A DNA stretch of 64,000 nt. Source: Shiella aurantiaca (GTDB taxonomy: Bacteria > Bacteroidota > Bacteroidia > Cytophagales > Cyclobacteriaceae). The DNA is taken from positions 434,001 through 498,000 of the forward strand of contig JAUHJS010000001.1 in assembly GCA_030412945.1 (NCBI GenBank), in the 5' to 3' direction. Both the position numbers and the translations under genes were made by a program. Shown here piece by piece: positions 53,481-61,945 of the stretch (position 1 is its first letter; every line of letters starts with the position of its first letter). Under the pieces are notes generated by a model. It made no database searches. It was not told where the DNA came from and was given only the letters and a program-made list of their open reading frames with translations.

Positions 53481-54863
53481 GTGAGAGCAGAAGATTTCCT
53501 AGGTGCAGATGACACCATAGTGGCCTTGGCTACGCCTCCCGGAGTGAGTGCCATTGCGGTGATACGCCTTTCGGGAAAAGAAGCCATAAATATTACCAAT
53601 AAAGTATTTAAAGGAAAAGACTTAAGTAAGCAAGAAAGCCATACTATTCATTTCGGTACCATCCGCGATGGGGAGCAAATCATCGATGAGGTATTGGTCT
53701 CTTTGTTTATTGCGCCTAAATCTTTCACCAAAGAGAATTCCGTAGAGATATCCTCCCACGGTTCGCAGTACATTGTGCGGAAAATCATTGAGGTTTTATT
53801 GAAAAATGGTGCCCGATTGGCAAAACCGGGGGAATTTACCCGTAGGGCATTTATAAATGGGCAATTTGACCTTGCCCAAGCCGAAGCCGTGGCCGATCTA
53901 ATCCATTCCGACTCCGCAGCCGCTCACCAAGCCGCTATGAACCAAATGCGGGGGGGATTTTCCGAAAAAATCCGTGCTCTACGTGAGCAACTCGTGCACT
54001 TTGCTAGCATGATTGAACTCGAGCTCGATTTTGTAGAAGAAGATGTGGAATTTGCCAGTCGGGAGGATCTGCGCAATTTGATTATAAAATTACAAAAAGT
54101 AATTCATCCCTTGATGGACAGTTTCCAGCTAGGCAATGTAATTAAAAATGGAGTCCCTACCGTAATTGCAGGCAAGCCCAATGCCGGTAAATCTACCCTA
54201 CTAAATGTGCTCTTGAATGAAGAAAAAGCGATTGTATCGGATATCCCAGGTACCACACGCGATTTTATTGAAGATGAACTGGTGATTAACGGCATCAACT
54301 TCCGCTTTATCGATACAGCCGGACTGCGCGAAACCACCGATACCATAGAGGCGATTGGTGTGGAGCGTACCCATGCCAAAATGAAGCAGGCTAGCCTCAT
54401 CATCTATCTCTTTGATTTGAAAAACGAAAGCTTACAGGAGATTTTCCAAGAAGTAAACCGATTAGAAAACTTGGGGATACCTTTTATCAAGGTAGGAAAT
54501 AAAATAGATGCTGCTCCTCAAGCCACGCTACAAGCCCTTGAAGAAAAGGGTGATTTTGTGATGATTTCCGCCCAAGGAAATATCCAAATAGACTTTTTGA
54601 AAGAAAAGATATTAGAAGCCGTAAACCTCAGCAATTTCAAAACCGGAGACACCATAGTGACTAACCTACGCCACTACCAAAGCTTACAGCAAACCGCTCA
54701 AGCATTGGATGATGTTATCAAAGGCCTCGACCTAGGCGTAACCAATGACTTTTTAGCGATGGACATCCGTCAAGCCCTTTTTCACCTAGGCGAAATCACA
54801 GGTGAAATCTCTACGGACGATTTGTTGGCGAATATCTTTAGTAAGTTTTGTATCGGAAAGTAA
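53481..54863 (+). CDS. mnmE: tRNA uridine-5-carboxymethylaminomethyl modification GTPase
   Basis: 460 residues, full length. The N-terminal TrmE domain opens with DDTIVALATPPGVSAIAVIRLSG. The G domain has P-loop AGKPNAGKSTLL, G2 DIPGTTRDFIED, G3 DTAGLRE and NKID (G4). The C-terminal catalytic Cys lies in the final CIGK. MnmE and MnmG modify U34 of tRNAs. It begins at a GTG 3 nt after the thioredoxin gene. The DUF1905 gene follows 3 nt later. Confidence 0.97.
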   Translation: MRAEDFLGADDTIVALATPPGVSAIAVIRLSGKEAINITNKVFKGKDLSKQESHTIHFGTIRDGEQIIDEVLVSLFIAPKSFTKENSVEISSHGSQYIVRKIIEVLLKNGARLAKPGEFTRRAFINGQFDLAQAEAVADLIHSDSAAAHQAAMNQMRGGFSEKIRALREQLVHFASMIELELDFVEEDVEFASREDLRNLIIKLQKVIHPLMDSFQLGNVIKNGVPTVIAGKPNAGKSTLLNVLLNEEKAIVSDIPGTTRDFIEDELVINGINFRFIDTAGLRETTDTIEAIGVERTHAKMKQASLIIYLFDLKNESLQEIFQEVNRLENLGIPFIKVGNKIDAAPQATLQALEEKGDFVMISAQGNIQIDFLKEKILEAVNLSNFKTGDTIVTNLRHYQSLQQTAQALDDVIKGLDLGVTNDFLAMDIRQALFHLGEITGEISTDDLLANIFSKFCIGK

Positions 54864-54866
54864 TTT

Positions 54867-55391
54867 ATGTACAACTTCCATTCCAGCCTAGAAAACTTCC
54901 ATTCCAATCTTTGGCATCATCATATTCCGGTGCCCGATGCAATTGCTGTACAATTGATTGAAGGAGACAACCGCAGGGTAATCATTACTCTGAACGGTTC
55001 CATCACTTGGCAAGCGGCCCTTATGAAGTCGGAATCCTACTGGTTTGTACTAATAAATAAAGAAAACCTCACCAAACTCGGAGCTAAAGAAGGTACCAAA
55101 ATAGAGGTACAGTTAGAAAAAGACCGAACAGAATACGGCCTACCCATAACAGACGAGATGCAAACCCTCATGGAGCAAGATGAAGAAGGTGCTGCCTATT
55201 TCCGCCAGCTCACTATGGGCAAGCAGCGCAGTTTAATCTACATAGCAGGACAAGTAAAAAACACCCATAGCCGACTCAATAGGGCTTTGGCGATCTTTCA
55301 TCACCTGAAAGAGTATAATGGGAGATTGGATTTCAAAATCCTGAACGAAACCATCAAGGCCTATAACCAGCAGAACAAGCTAAAAAAATAA
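54867..55391 (+). CDS. DUF1905-YdeI-like protein
   Basis: 174 residues. The N-terminal half (~15-95) is a DUF1905-type small beta-barrel (VPDAIAVQLIEGDNRRVIITLNGSITWQAALMKSESYWFVLINKENLTKLGAKEGTKIEVQLEKD). The C-terminal half (~115-170) is a YdeI/OmdA-type helical domain (FRQLTMGKQRSLIYIAGQVKNTHSRLNRALAIFHHLKEYNGRLDF). YdeI-like proteins have been linked to resistance to membrane-active peptides, but function is not established for this combination. It starts 3 nt after mnmE. A terminator-like hairpin follows, shared with the convergent Fic gene. Confidence 0.85.
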   Translation: MYNFHSSLENFHSNLWHHHIPVPDAIAVQLIEGDNRRVIITLNGSITWQAALMKSESYWFVLINKENLTKLGAKEGTKIEVQLEKDRTEYGLPITDEMQTLMEQDEEGAAYFRQLTMGKQRSLIYIAGQVKNTHSRLNRALAIFHHLKEYNGRLDFKILNETIKAYNQQNKLKK

Positions 55392-55407
55392 GGGAGCCAC
55401 CGCTCCC
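55392..55407 (-). terminator. Terminator of the HTH-Fic gene
   Basis: GGGAGC/GCTCCC stem with loop CACC; on the minus strand it leads into TTATTTTTTTA. It lies between two convergent genes. Confidence 0.65.
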
Positions 55408-55410
55408 CTA

Positions 55411-56481
55411 TCAAGTAAGTGCCAAATGCCTTTGCAGCGACTCAAGCACGGCATCGGCCACCAAATGGTAAAAAGGCTCAGGGTTAGCATCCACCTGCAC
55501 TTTTTCTAAAGCAGAATAATAAGCCAAGCGTGAAGTTATATCCCCTTTCAAATTAGCAATGGTGTAGCCATTTTGAAGAAGGATAAGGTTCATTACCAGC
55601 CGAGAAGTGCGCCCATTACCATCAATAAACGGATGGATACTCACTAATCGCTCATGCAGCTCGGCTGCTAAGATAACAGGGTGCATGATATGCTTCTGCT
55701 GAGTATAATGGATGAAATAATCCTCCATCATTTTTTCTAGCAAAAAGGGCTGTGGCGGCTCATGCCTGCTACCCGAAATACGCACCGGAACCGAACGATA
55801 CCTTCCGGCATTTGCTTTGTCAATCCCTTTCAGGATAAGGTAATGCAACTCTAGCAAGGTGCGCTTGGTCAGTGGCTCCTCGGCTGCACAAAGCTGCTCC
55901 ATAAAGCCAATAGCCTCGGCATGATTAATGGCCTCCAGATGCTCGCGCATAGATTTTCCTCCAATGGTAATTCCTTCATTCACTACCAAATGAGTTTCTT
56001 GAAGGCTAAGCGTATTGCCTTCTATACGATTACTCTCATAGGTATACTCTACATGAAAAAACTCCTGCATTTTAGCCAATTGCGTAGCATTCAAAGGCTT
56101 TTTACCCGACCACAGATTTTTCAAAGTATCTATTGCCTTCAATTTATCTTTTAAAGAGTCCGACAATGGAGGTAATTCAAATACACGGGTGCTGCTTAGG
56201 TATTCTACCCTAGACTCAGCCACAGAAAGTATCTCTTGAGCATCCAAGCGATATTTAACTACTTCTACTACCTTTTCGACTAACCACAGACGCTTCAGCT
56301 CATCCAAGGGAACTGCGAGTGCATGACTTAAAGCGGCCAGATTTTCTTCTGTAGGCAAACGATTCCCTTTCTCGAACTTGCTAATCAAAGCGGCATCGAT
56401 ACCGCTTTCGGCTGCAAGCTGACGAATCACCATTCCTTTGTTTTCACGAAAGGTTTTTAGGCTTAGGGCTAAGGTTTTCAT
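55411..56481 (-). CDS. HTH-Fic protein, class II autoinhibited AMPylase
   Basis: 356 residues. An N-terminal XRE-type HTH (~1-62; MVIRQLAAESGIDAALISKFEKGNRLPTEENLAALSHAL) is fused to a Fic domain. The catalytic core HPFIDGNGRTSR (His283-Arg294) is intact. The inhibitory motif (S/T)xxxE(G/N) is seen as S150-NRI-E154-G, before the Fic core, which makes it a class II enzyme held off by its own helix. Fic proteins transfer AMP to target hydroxyls. The HTH suggests that it also binds DNA. A perfect inverted repeat overlaps its own promoter, which fits autoregulation. It is a single gene, without an antitoxin partner. Confidence 0.93.
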   Translation of the reverse strand: MKTLALSLKTFRENKGMVIRQLAAESGIDAALISKFEKGNRLPTEENLAALSHALAVPLDELKRLWLVEKVVEVVKYRLDAQEILSVAESRVEYLSSTRVFELPPLSDSLKDKLKAIDTLKNLWSGKKPLNATQLAKMQEFFHVEYTYESNRIEGNTLSLQETHLVVNEGITIGGKSMREHLEAINHAEAIGFMEQLCAAEEPLTKRTLLELHYLILKGIDKANAGRYRSVPVRISGSRHEPPQPFLLEKMMEDYFIHYTQQKHIMHPVILAAELHERLVSIHPFIDGNGRTSRLVMNLILLQNGYTIANLKGDITSRLAYYSALEKVQVDANPEPFYHLVADAVLESLQRHLALT

Positions 56482-56495
56482 TTGTTGAAATAATC

Positions 56496-56520
56496 ATTGT
56501 TGACAAATTTAGTCAACAAT
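56496..56520. promoter_or_regulatory. Operator-like inverted repeat at the HTH-Fic promoter
   Basis: A perfect 9-bp inverted repeat ATTGTTGAC-N7-GTCAACAAT, centred on 56508. It covers the -7 promoter element exactly. A further half-site (TTGTTGA, 56482-56488) lies at the start codon. The XRE-type HTH of the Fic protein is the natural candidate to bind it. Confidence 0.7.
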
Positions 56521-56533
56521 AACCGAACACAAA
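56504..56533 (-). promoter_or_regulatory. Bacteroidota-type promoter of the HTH-Fic gene
   Basis: Minus strand: TTTG, an 18-nt spacer, then TAAATTTG, both full matches to the phylum consensus. Transcription would begin about 15 nt before the ATG at 56481. Confidence 0.75.
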
Positions 56534-56549
56534 AGCATTTTCAAAATTT

Positions 56550-57443
56550 TCAATCAAAAAGTCCCTTATTATCTACCAATTGAGGAACGGATACATCCAA
56601 TGTAAGCGCTTTATTGAGGTGTTTAATAAAATGAGCCGATAGAAGTGGCGATTCTACTTCTACGTTCTGATGCACAAAGAAGTACAGTTTCTGCAATCCT
56701 TGCTCCTTCCATGTTTTAATTCGCTCCACCCATTCATCCAATCGTTCATAGTCTTTAGGATGATTCGCTCCCACATATCGAATAAAGGCCACCTCATTGG
56801 TCAATCGCATATGAAGCATATCTCTCCTTCCGGCCGTATCTACCAGAATATTAGCTTGCCCCAACTCTTCTAGCAGATGAGTTAAAGCCTCGGAAGCTTC
56901 ACCCGATTTAAACCAATCTTCATGCCTCACCTCTACCGCCAAAGGAATAACAGCAGGGAATTCTCGCAGAAATTGCTCCAGTTTAGGCCATTCCTTAGGA
57001 CTGAACTTATCATGGAGCTGGAGAAACACCGCCCCCAGCCTTTCACCAAAGTGGCTAATGGCATCGCAGTATACTTGTGTAGCTTGACCCACCTCCTTCA
57101 ATCGGCTAAAGTGACTGATGGAATTGGTGATTTTAGGAAAAAACCGAAAACTCTCGGGCGTTTTACTAGCCCACACCTCCACCTGTGCCGCATTGGGCAT
57201 ATTATAAAAGGTGGAGTTCATCTCAATGGAATTAAACTGAGTGGCATAATAGGCCAACTCATCCTTTACCCCCTTGGGATAAAAGCCTTTCAAATCCTTT
57301 TTATTCCATTTGGCACAGCCCACATACACCTCAAAAGATTTACCGCTGCTTTTGTATCGTTTTAGTATTTCTTTCGTTTGGGGATGGTCAGGGGGTAAGG
57401 TGAAATCCACCTTGCCCGGGTCGTCTACTTTTCCAAAAATCAT
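56550..57443 (-). CDS. DUF72 (YecE-like) protein
   Basis: 297 residues, TIM-barrel DUF72. Signatures: VGCAKWNKKDLKGFYPKG, YATQFNSIEMNSTFYNMP, FRFFPKITNSISH, LAVEVRHEDWF and MHMRLTNEVAFIRYVGANH. Catalytic role is unproven; the fold resembles sugar- or nucleotide-acting enzymes. It is 69 nt upstream of the Fic gene on the same strand but has no clear link to it, because the Fic promoter and operator lie in that gap. Confidence 0.9.
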   Translation of the reverse strand: MIFGKVDDPGKVDFTLPPDHPQTKEILKRYKSSGKSFEVYVGCAKWNKKDLKGFYPKGVKDELAYYATQFNSIEMNSTFYNMPNAAQVEVWASKTPESFRFFPKITNSISHFSRLKEVGQATQVYCDAISHFGERLGAVFLQLHDKFSPKEWPKLEQFLREFPAVIPLAVEVRHEDWFKSGEASEALTHLLEELGQANILVDTAGRRDMLHMRLTNEVAFIRYVGANHPKDYERLDEWVERIKTWKEQGLQKLYFFVHQNVEVESPLLSAHFIKHLNKALTLDVSVPQLVDNKGLFD

Positions 57444-57527
57444 TTATTTCGTATTAGATGTAAGAATTGATGAAAATAAAAGTAATTAAATTCCAAGTTC
57501 TTATGAAATTTGTCTTTTGCTAATCCT

Positions 57528-57752
57528 ATGAATCAAACGATTCTGCTTGAACTGATTTCTCATCGTATGCCTTTCGGAAAGTACAAAGGAACCCTTTTAC
57601 ATCAATTGCCCGTAAGTTACCTGGAATGGTTTCACAGCAAAGGATTCCCACAAGGAAAACTAGGTATGCAATTACATACCATTTATGAAATCAAAGTAAA
57701 TGGCTTAGAATACCTTCTTCAGCCACTCCTTCAGTCTGGCAATAAGGCCTAA
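57528..57752 (+). CDS. DUF3820-like small protein
   Basis: 74 residues from the ATG at 57528. The segment MPFGKYKGTLLHQLPVSYLEWFHSKGFPQGKLG is the DUF3820 signature, also found in exonuclease-like proteins (MPFGKYKG...LP..YL.W). Function is unknown; the same motif in larger proteins contacts nucleic acids. It begins 84 nt from the divergent DUF72 gene. It is followed 15 nt later by the GAF sensor, so the two could be co-transcribed. An in-frame TTG at 57510 is a less likely start. Confidence 0.8.
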   Translation: MNQTILLELISHRMPFGKYKGTLLHQLPVSYLEWFHSKGFPQGKLGMQLHTIYEIKVNGLEYLLQPLLQSGNKA

Positions 57753-57767
57753 CCCGTAGCAGCAAGT

Positions 57768-59264
57768 ATGCGCAACATGTTTAAAAGACCCAAATTGCAC
57801 AACGAACGTCTTCGGTTGATTTACATCATCCTCGATTTGCTAGTGCTTTTCACGGGGATTTTTCTTTTCATCAGCCTTATTTCCGATTTATTGAAACCTG
57901 TTCACTGGGGCACCTTCGGGCTGGCTTTCGCCTTTTCATGGACCTTGAAAATACTTTCTTACAGGCCAAAACGTCTATTTTGGGTATCAAATGGAATTAT
58001 TTTCACCATTTATGCCACTTTGGAGCTGGTACTTTTCCTGCAGCCAGCCACCCTTCATACCATTCTCTATTGGTCGATAGCCCCGCCCCTTATCGGTAGC
58101 CTCATACTCAAGCGAACCAATACCTATTTCTGGGCTGCCTTGGGACTGATTACCAGCTTGATAAACATCTACTATGCGCTCCACACCGGACCGGAGGTTT
58201 TACAAATCGGCCTTAACGAAAACCTGATTGAATCACTTATATTCTATGTGGTACTCTGCTTGTGTTTGTTTTTCTTTTTGCAACTCCAACTTAATGCCCG
58301 GACAAACCTCAAAACCAAAAATCGAGAATTGGTTGAATTGCACAATGAGATTCAAAGTCAAAACGAAGAGCTTCAGCAACAACATGAGCAAATAAGTACG
58401 CAACGGGATTTCATTACCCAGAAAAATGAAAGTTTAGGCAATTTCCTTGAAATCATTGTGGCGCTAGGTAGTTCACAAAACATCAATTTTGGCAATCTCG
58501 AACAAGCCGAAATCGAGATATGCGAAGCAGCCGCCAGCAGTCTAGGGGTTAGCCGTGTCAGCATCTGGTCGTATCAAGCTGACCAACAGAGTCTCGTATG
58601 CAAACTATTGCATGCCGATGGTCGATTTCAGAAAATAAATACGGAGGCGATTGAATACAAGGACAATCCTACCTATTTCGATACCATACGAAATACCGGC
58701 TTGGTCATGGCTGACCTAGCGCGATCCAGTGATGACATGAGCGTACTGAATCAAAAATACCATATTCCTAACCAAATCTATTCCTTGTTAGACTCGGCAT
58801 ATTTAGTAGATGGAGACTTTGGTGGGGTGATTTGCTGCGAACAGACACATGCTCCCCGAAGCTGGACATTGGAAGACACCTTGGTGATCAAAGTATTGGG
58901 CAACTTGCTTACACTCGCACACAAAACACGTCAGCATACGGATAAAAACCGCCAGCTAGAAGAAAAGAGTCAGGAAATTGCCGAACTAAACGAACATTTA
59001 GAGGAAAAAATAGCTGAACGCACGAGCGAGTTGGAAAAGAAGAACCTTCAGCTCACCGAATATGCTTTTGTAAACTCCCACCTACTGCGCGGCCCAATTG
59101 CCCGCATAGCCGGCTTGTATTATTTATTGGAAAGTCAGCACCCCAGTTTAAAGGGTGATATGATTTTTGGCTATTTGAAAGACTCCATCAACGAGCTCGA
59201 TAAGGTAAGTAAGAGCATCAACAAAGCCATCGAAGATAATTCTGATACCCCTAAGACTCCTTAG
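57768..59264 (+). CDS. Membrane GAF sensor ending in a kinase-less DHp module
   Basis: 498 residues. Six membrane helices (~18-185), a Gln/Glu-rich coiled coil (~185-220), a GAF domain (~225-390), a second coiled coil (LEEKIAERTSELEKKNLQL), then EYAFVNSHLLRGPIARIAGL, the phospho-acceptor box of a HisKA dimerisation domain (His438). The protein stops 60 residues after that His, so the CA domain with N, G1, F and G2 boxes is absent. It cannot phosphorylate itself. It may be a phosphotransfer protein or a partner for a kinase in trans. The last 85 residues closely match those of the convergent TPR gene; the genes overlap by 14 nt at their 3' ends. Confidence 0.85.
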   Translation: MRNMFKRPKLHNERLRLIYIILDLLVLFTGIFLFISLISDLLKPVHWGTFGLAFAFSWTLKILSYRPKRLFWVSNGIIFTIYATLELVLFLQPATLHTILYWSIAPPLIGSLILKRTNTYFWAALGLITSLINIYYALHTGPEVLQIGLNENLIESLIFYVVLCLCLFFFLQLQLNARTNLKTKNRELVELHNEIQSQNEELQQQHEQISTQRDFITQKNESLGNFLEIIVALGSSQNINFGNLEQAEIEICEAAASSLGVSRVSIWSYQADQQSLVCKLLHADGRFQKINTEAIEYKDNPTYFDTIRNTGLVMADLARSSDDMSVLNQKYHIPNQIYSLLDSAYLVDGDFGGVICCEQTHAPRSWTLEDTLVIKVLGNLLTLAHKTRQHTDKNRQLEEKSQEIAELNEHLEEKIAERTSELEKKNLQLTEYAFVNSHLLRGPIARIAGLYYLLESQHPSLKGDMIFGYLKDSINELDKVSKSINKAIEDNSDTPKTP

Positions 59265-60765
59265 TAATATCCGGCTCAAGTACTGAGGTGATCTCCTTTA
59301 CGATATTATCCAGCTTTTCAGCCGCTTGGGTGAGGTGCGATATTGTTTCTTGCTCCTTTTCATTCAGGCCTTCTTTGTCAATCAGACTAACCAAGCCCAA
59401 AATACTAGCTACCGGAGCGCGTAATTTATGCGAGTTGATGAAAGCGTATTCTTCTAACTGTTCGTTTCGTTTTTCCAAGTCGGCTGTACGCTCTAAAATC
59501 TTCTCTTCTAACGACTTATTGATGCTAAAAATCTCGTTATAGGCCAAGCGTATCTTTTCCGCCTGTACTTCCAACTCCTCCTTCTGGTTATTGATTTCAT
59601 TGTTCTTGCGCGCCAGCACGGCATTATGCAGCCTATCTTTTTTACCTGAGCGATAAGCCAAAGCAAAAAGCAGAAAAGCCAAACACATTACAATCACCAC
59701 CAGCACCACCACAATAAACTGCTTTTGGATCAATGCCTGACTTTCGGCCTCTCGTTCGCGGAGAAGCTGATTTTCCGACTCCTTCTCCACAATTTCCCGT
59801 TCAAAACGGGCAGCTTCCACCATACGAATAATTTCTTCCGATCTCAGACTGTCCTCGTAGCGGGTAGCCAGTCGCTGGTTTTCAAAGGCCAGTTTGTAAT
59901 TCAATTGCTGCTGATAAATCTCGCTCAAAAGACGGTGTGCATCCCGAATCGATTTCTTTGCACCAATTTCATCTGCCCAATTCATGGCCATTTGGGCAGT
60001 TTCCAATGCCTTGTTCCAATCCGAACGTAGAGTCTGTACCCGCGCTAGCTGAATATACGATATGGAAAGCCCCAGGGCGTTGCCCCTCACCTCTTGCATA
60101 CGTATAGCCTGATGAATATACCACTCAGCAGAGTCGAGCATGTGATCTTTAATAAACGTTTCGGCCAATAAACTATAGGTGGCGGCCAGGTCGTGTGAAT
60201 CTTGCAGCTTATCAAAAATCGTCTGTGCCTCGCGGTACACATTCAAGGCTTTTTGCCACTCGCCCATTTTAGAGTAGCACGCACCTATGTTATTAAGCGA
60301 GTGACCATAATTGGTCTTTTCTCCTAAGGATTTAAAGTAAAGTCCTGCTTTTTGAAAGTATTCAAGCGCAAGGCTGTAATTACTAATATCCAGATACACC
60401 TTACCCAAGGCACTGTTGCAGGTGGCAATTCCCAACGAATCTTTTAATGATTCATTGATTTTAAGTGCGGCATAATGTTGTTGCAATGCCTCTACTTGAT
60501 TGCCCTGCACCCAATAGGCCGTACCTAAAGCAGATAAGGCACGGGCTTCGTTCAAAGCATTAGCATGCTCACGGGCATCGGATAAGGCTAATTTGGCATA
60601 GGCAATAGAGCGCAATGGGTCGGAGAACCAAAACCGTTCGGCCAGTATTTGATAGGATTCTTGGGCGGTAGAATCTGCCATAGCTCTCCCCCAACCCAAC
60701 GACACGCTTAAAAAATAGAAGGACACAAAAAGTATGTAGAACACATGTCCCTTACGTTGATTCAT
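59251..60765 (-). CDS. TPR sensor ending in a kinase-less DHp module
   Basis: 504 residues. A signal peptide (MNQRKGHVFYILFVSFYFLSVSLG), about six TPR repeats (~35-310; for example ALSALGTAYWVQGNQVEALQQHYAALKI), a transmembrane helix (FIVVVLVVIVMCLAFLLFALAYR, ~345-367), and a coiled coil. Then LEEKILERTADLEKRNEQLEEYAFINSHKLRAPVASILGL with phospho-acceptor His446. It ends 58 residues later with no HATPase domain. The architecture is like Bacteroidota TPR histidine kinases with the catalytic domain removed. The end is identical in layout to the convergent gene's module. No response regulator or kinase is nearby. Confidence 0.87.
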   Translation of the reverse strand: MNQRKGHVFYILFVSFYFLSVSLGWGRAMADSTAQESYQILAERFWFSDPLRSIAYAKLALSDAREHANALNEARALSALGTAYWVQGNQVEALQQHYAALKINESLKDSLGIATCNSALGKVYLDISNYSLALEYFQKAGLYFKSLGEKTNYGHSLNNIGACYSKMGEWQKALNVYREAQTIFDKLQDSHDLAATYSLLAETFIKDHMLDSAEWYIHQAIRMQEVRGNALGLSISYIQLARVQTLRSDWNKALETAQMAMNWADEIGAKKSIRDAHRLLSEIYQQQLNYKLAFENQRLATRYEDSLRSEEIIRMVEAARFEREIVEKESENQLLREREAESQALIQKQFIVVVLVVIVMCLAFLLFALAYRSGKKDRLHNAVLARKNNEINNQKEELEVQAEKIRLAYNEIFSINKSLEEKILERTADLEKRNEQLEEYAFINSHKLRAPVASILGLVSLIDKEGLNEKEQETISHLTQAAEKLDNIVKEITSVLEPDITKES

Positions 60766-61022
60766 ACCTGATTAAAATCTTTTCTTTAATTCTCGAAAAA
60801 TACAAACAATAATTGATTGTATTAGTATTAATTCAAGAGCTTTTTATGTGCATTAGCCTAAAGAATATTTGGAATATAACGATTTTTAGTTTTAATTGTA
60901 AAGACTACCCTAAACCTTGGTACGCTTGCTTTACCCAACGGTTCATAACAACCACCGAAGCAGTGCCAACATAAGGTAGGTCTTAAAATTAAATTCTATC
61001 TTTCCATAAACTTAAGAACCTC

Positions 61023-61841
61023 ATGAATAACCGAAGAGTACTTCCTTTTATTATCTTGTCCGGACTAGGATTAATTTTCCTACTCTATTTCTCAGCCAAC
61101 ACTTTCATCACCATTCGTTCCGGACAAGCCGGTGTGCTTTACAAGAAATTTGGAGGGGGTACTGTTACCGATGCGTATTACCCAGAAGGCTTTCATGTAA
61201 TCGCTCCTTGGAACGATCTTTTCATCTACGACATCCGTACCCAAGAGGTGAAAGAAATTCTGGATGTGCTTTCGCGCAATGGGCTTTCCATCAAACTGGA
61301 ACTATCGCTTCGCTATGCGCCCCACATCGACAATATCGGGATACTGCATAAGCAAATTGGACAAAACTACACTGAAAAAATCGTACTTCCCGAAATCCGT
61401 TCATCGGCCCGTAAGATCATAGGTCAATACAATCCCGAAGAGTTGTACAGCAGCAAGCGTGAAGCTATTCAGGATGAAATTTTCAAAGAAACAGAAATCA
61501 ATCTTAAGAAAAACTATATCAACCTCGATGCCGTTCTTATACGAAGCGTAGAACTTCCAGCCACTATCAAAACGGCTATTGAGAACAAACTTAAGCAAGA
61601 ACAGGAGTCCATGGAATACGAGTTTCGTTTGGAAAAAGAAAAGAAGGAAGCTGACAGAAAACGAATCGAAGCCAAAGGGATTAAAGATTTCCAAGATATC
61701 GTATCCGAAGGTATTTCAGATAAACTTTTGAAGTGGAAAGGCATTGAAGCTACCCTTGAGCTCAGTAAGTCGCAGAACGCCAAAGTAGTAGTGATAGGAC
61801 AAGGAAAAGAAGGCCTACCCATCATTCTTGGCAACAATTAA
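61023..61841 (+). CDS. Prohibitin-like SPFH-domain membrane protein
   Basis: 272 residues. One N-terminal anchor helix (LPFIILSGLGLIFLLYFSA) followed by an SPFH/band-7 domain: TIRSGQAGVLYKKFGGG...YPEGFHVIAPWNDLFIYDIRTQEVKE and LEVLSRNGLSIKLELSLRYAP. A charged coiled coil comes next (QEQESMEYEFRLEKEKKEADRKRIEAKGIKDFQ). SPFH proteins form large rings that organise membranes and regulate proteases. NfeD-family proteases are known partners of SPFH proteins; an NfeD gene lies at 12000, but 48 kb away, so a link is only possible. The gene is alone. Confidence 0.92.
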   Translation: MNNRRVLPFIILSGLGLIFLLYFSANTFITIRSGQAGVLYKKFGGGTVTDAYYPEGFHVIAPWNDLFIYDIRTQEVKEILDVLSRNGLSIKLELSLRYAPHIDNIGILHKQIGQNYTEKIVLPEIRSSARKIIGQYNPEELYSSKREAIQDEIFKETEINLKKNYINLDAVLIRSVELPATIKTAIENKLKQEQESMEYEFRLEKEKKEADRKRIEAKGIKDFQDIVSEGISDKLLKWKGIEATLELSKSQNAKVVVIGQGKEGLPIILGNN

Positions 61842-61945
61842 ATAATGAAAGTATTTGTTGAAACAAGTTTTAACAAAAATCAAATTTTACCTAAATTCGC
61901 TAGCGCTATTGCAATCGATTTTTTTCACAAAAAATAAATAAAAAT

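Noticed and set aside
56496-56520. Intrinsic terminator at the inverted repeat upstream of the Fic gene
   Set aside because: No T-run follows on either strand, and the repeat coincides with a consensus promoter, so an operator is more likely.
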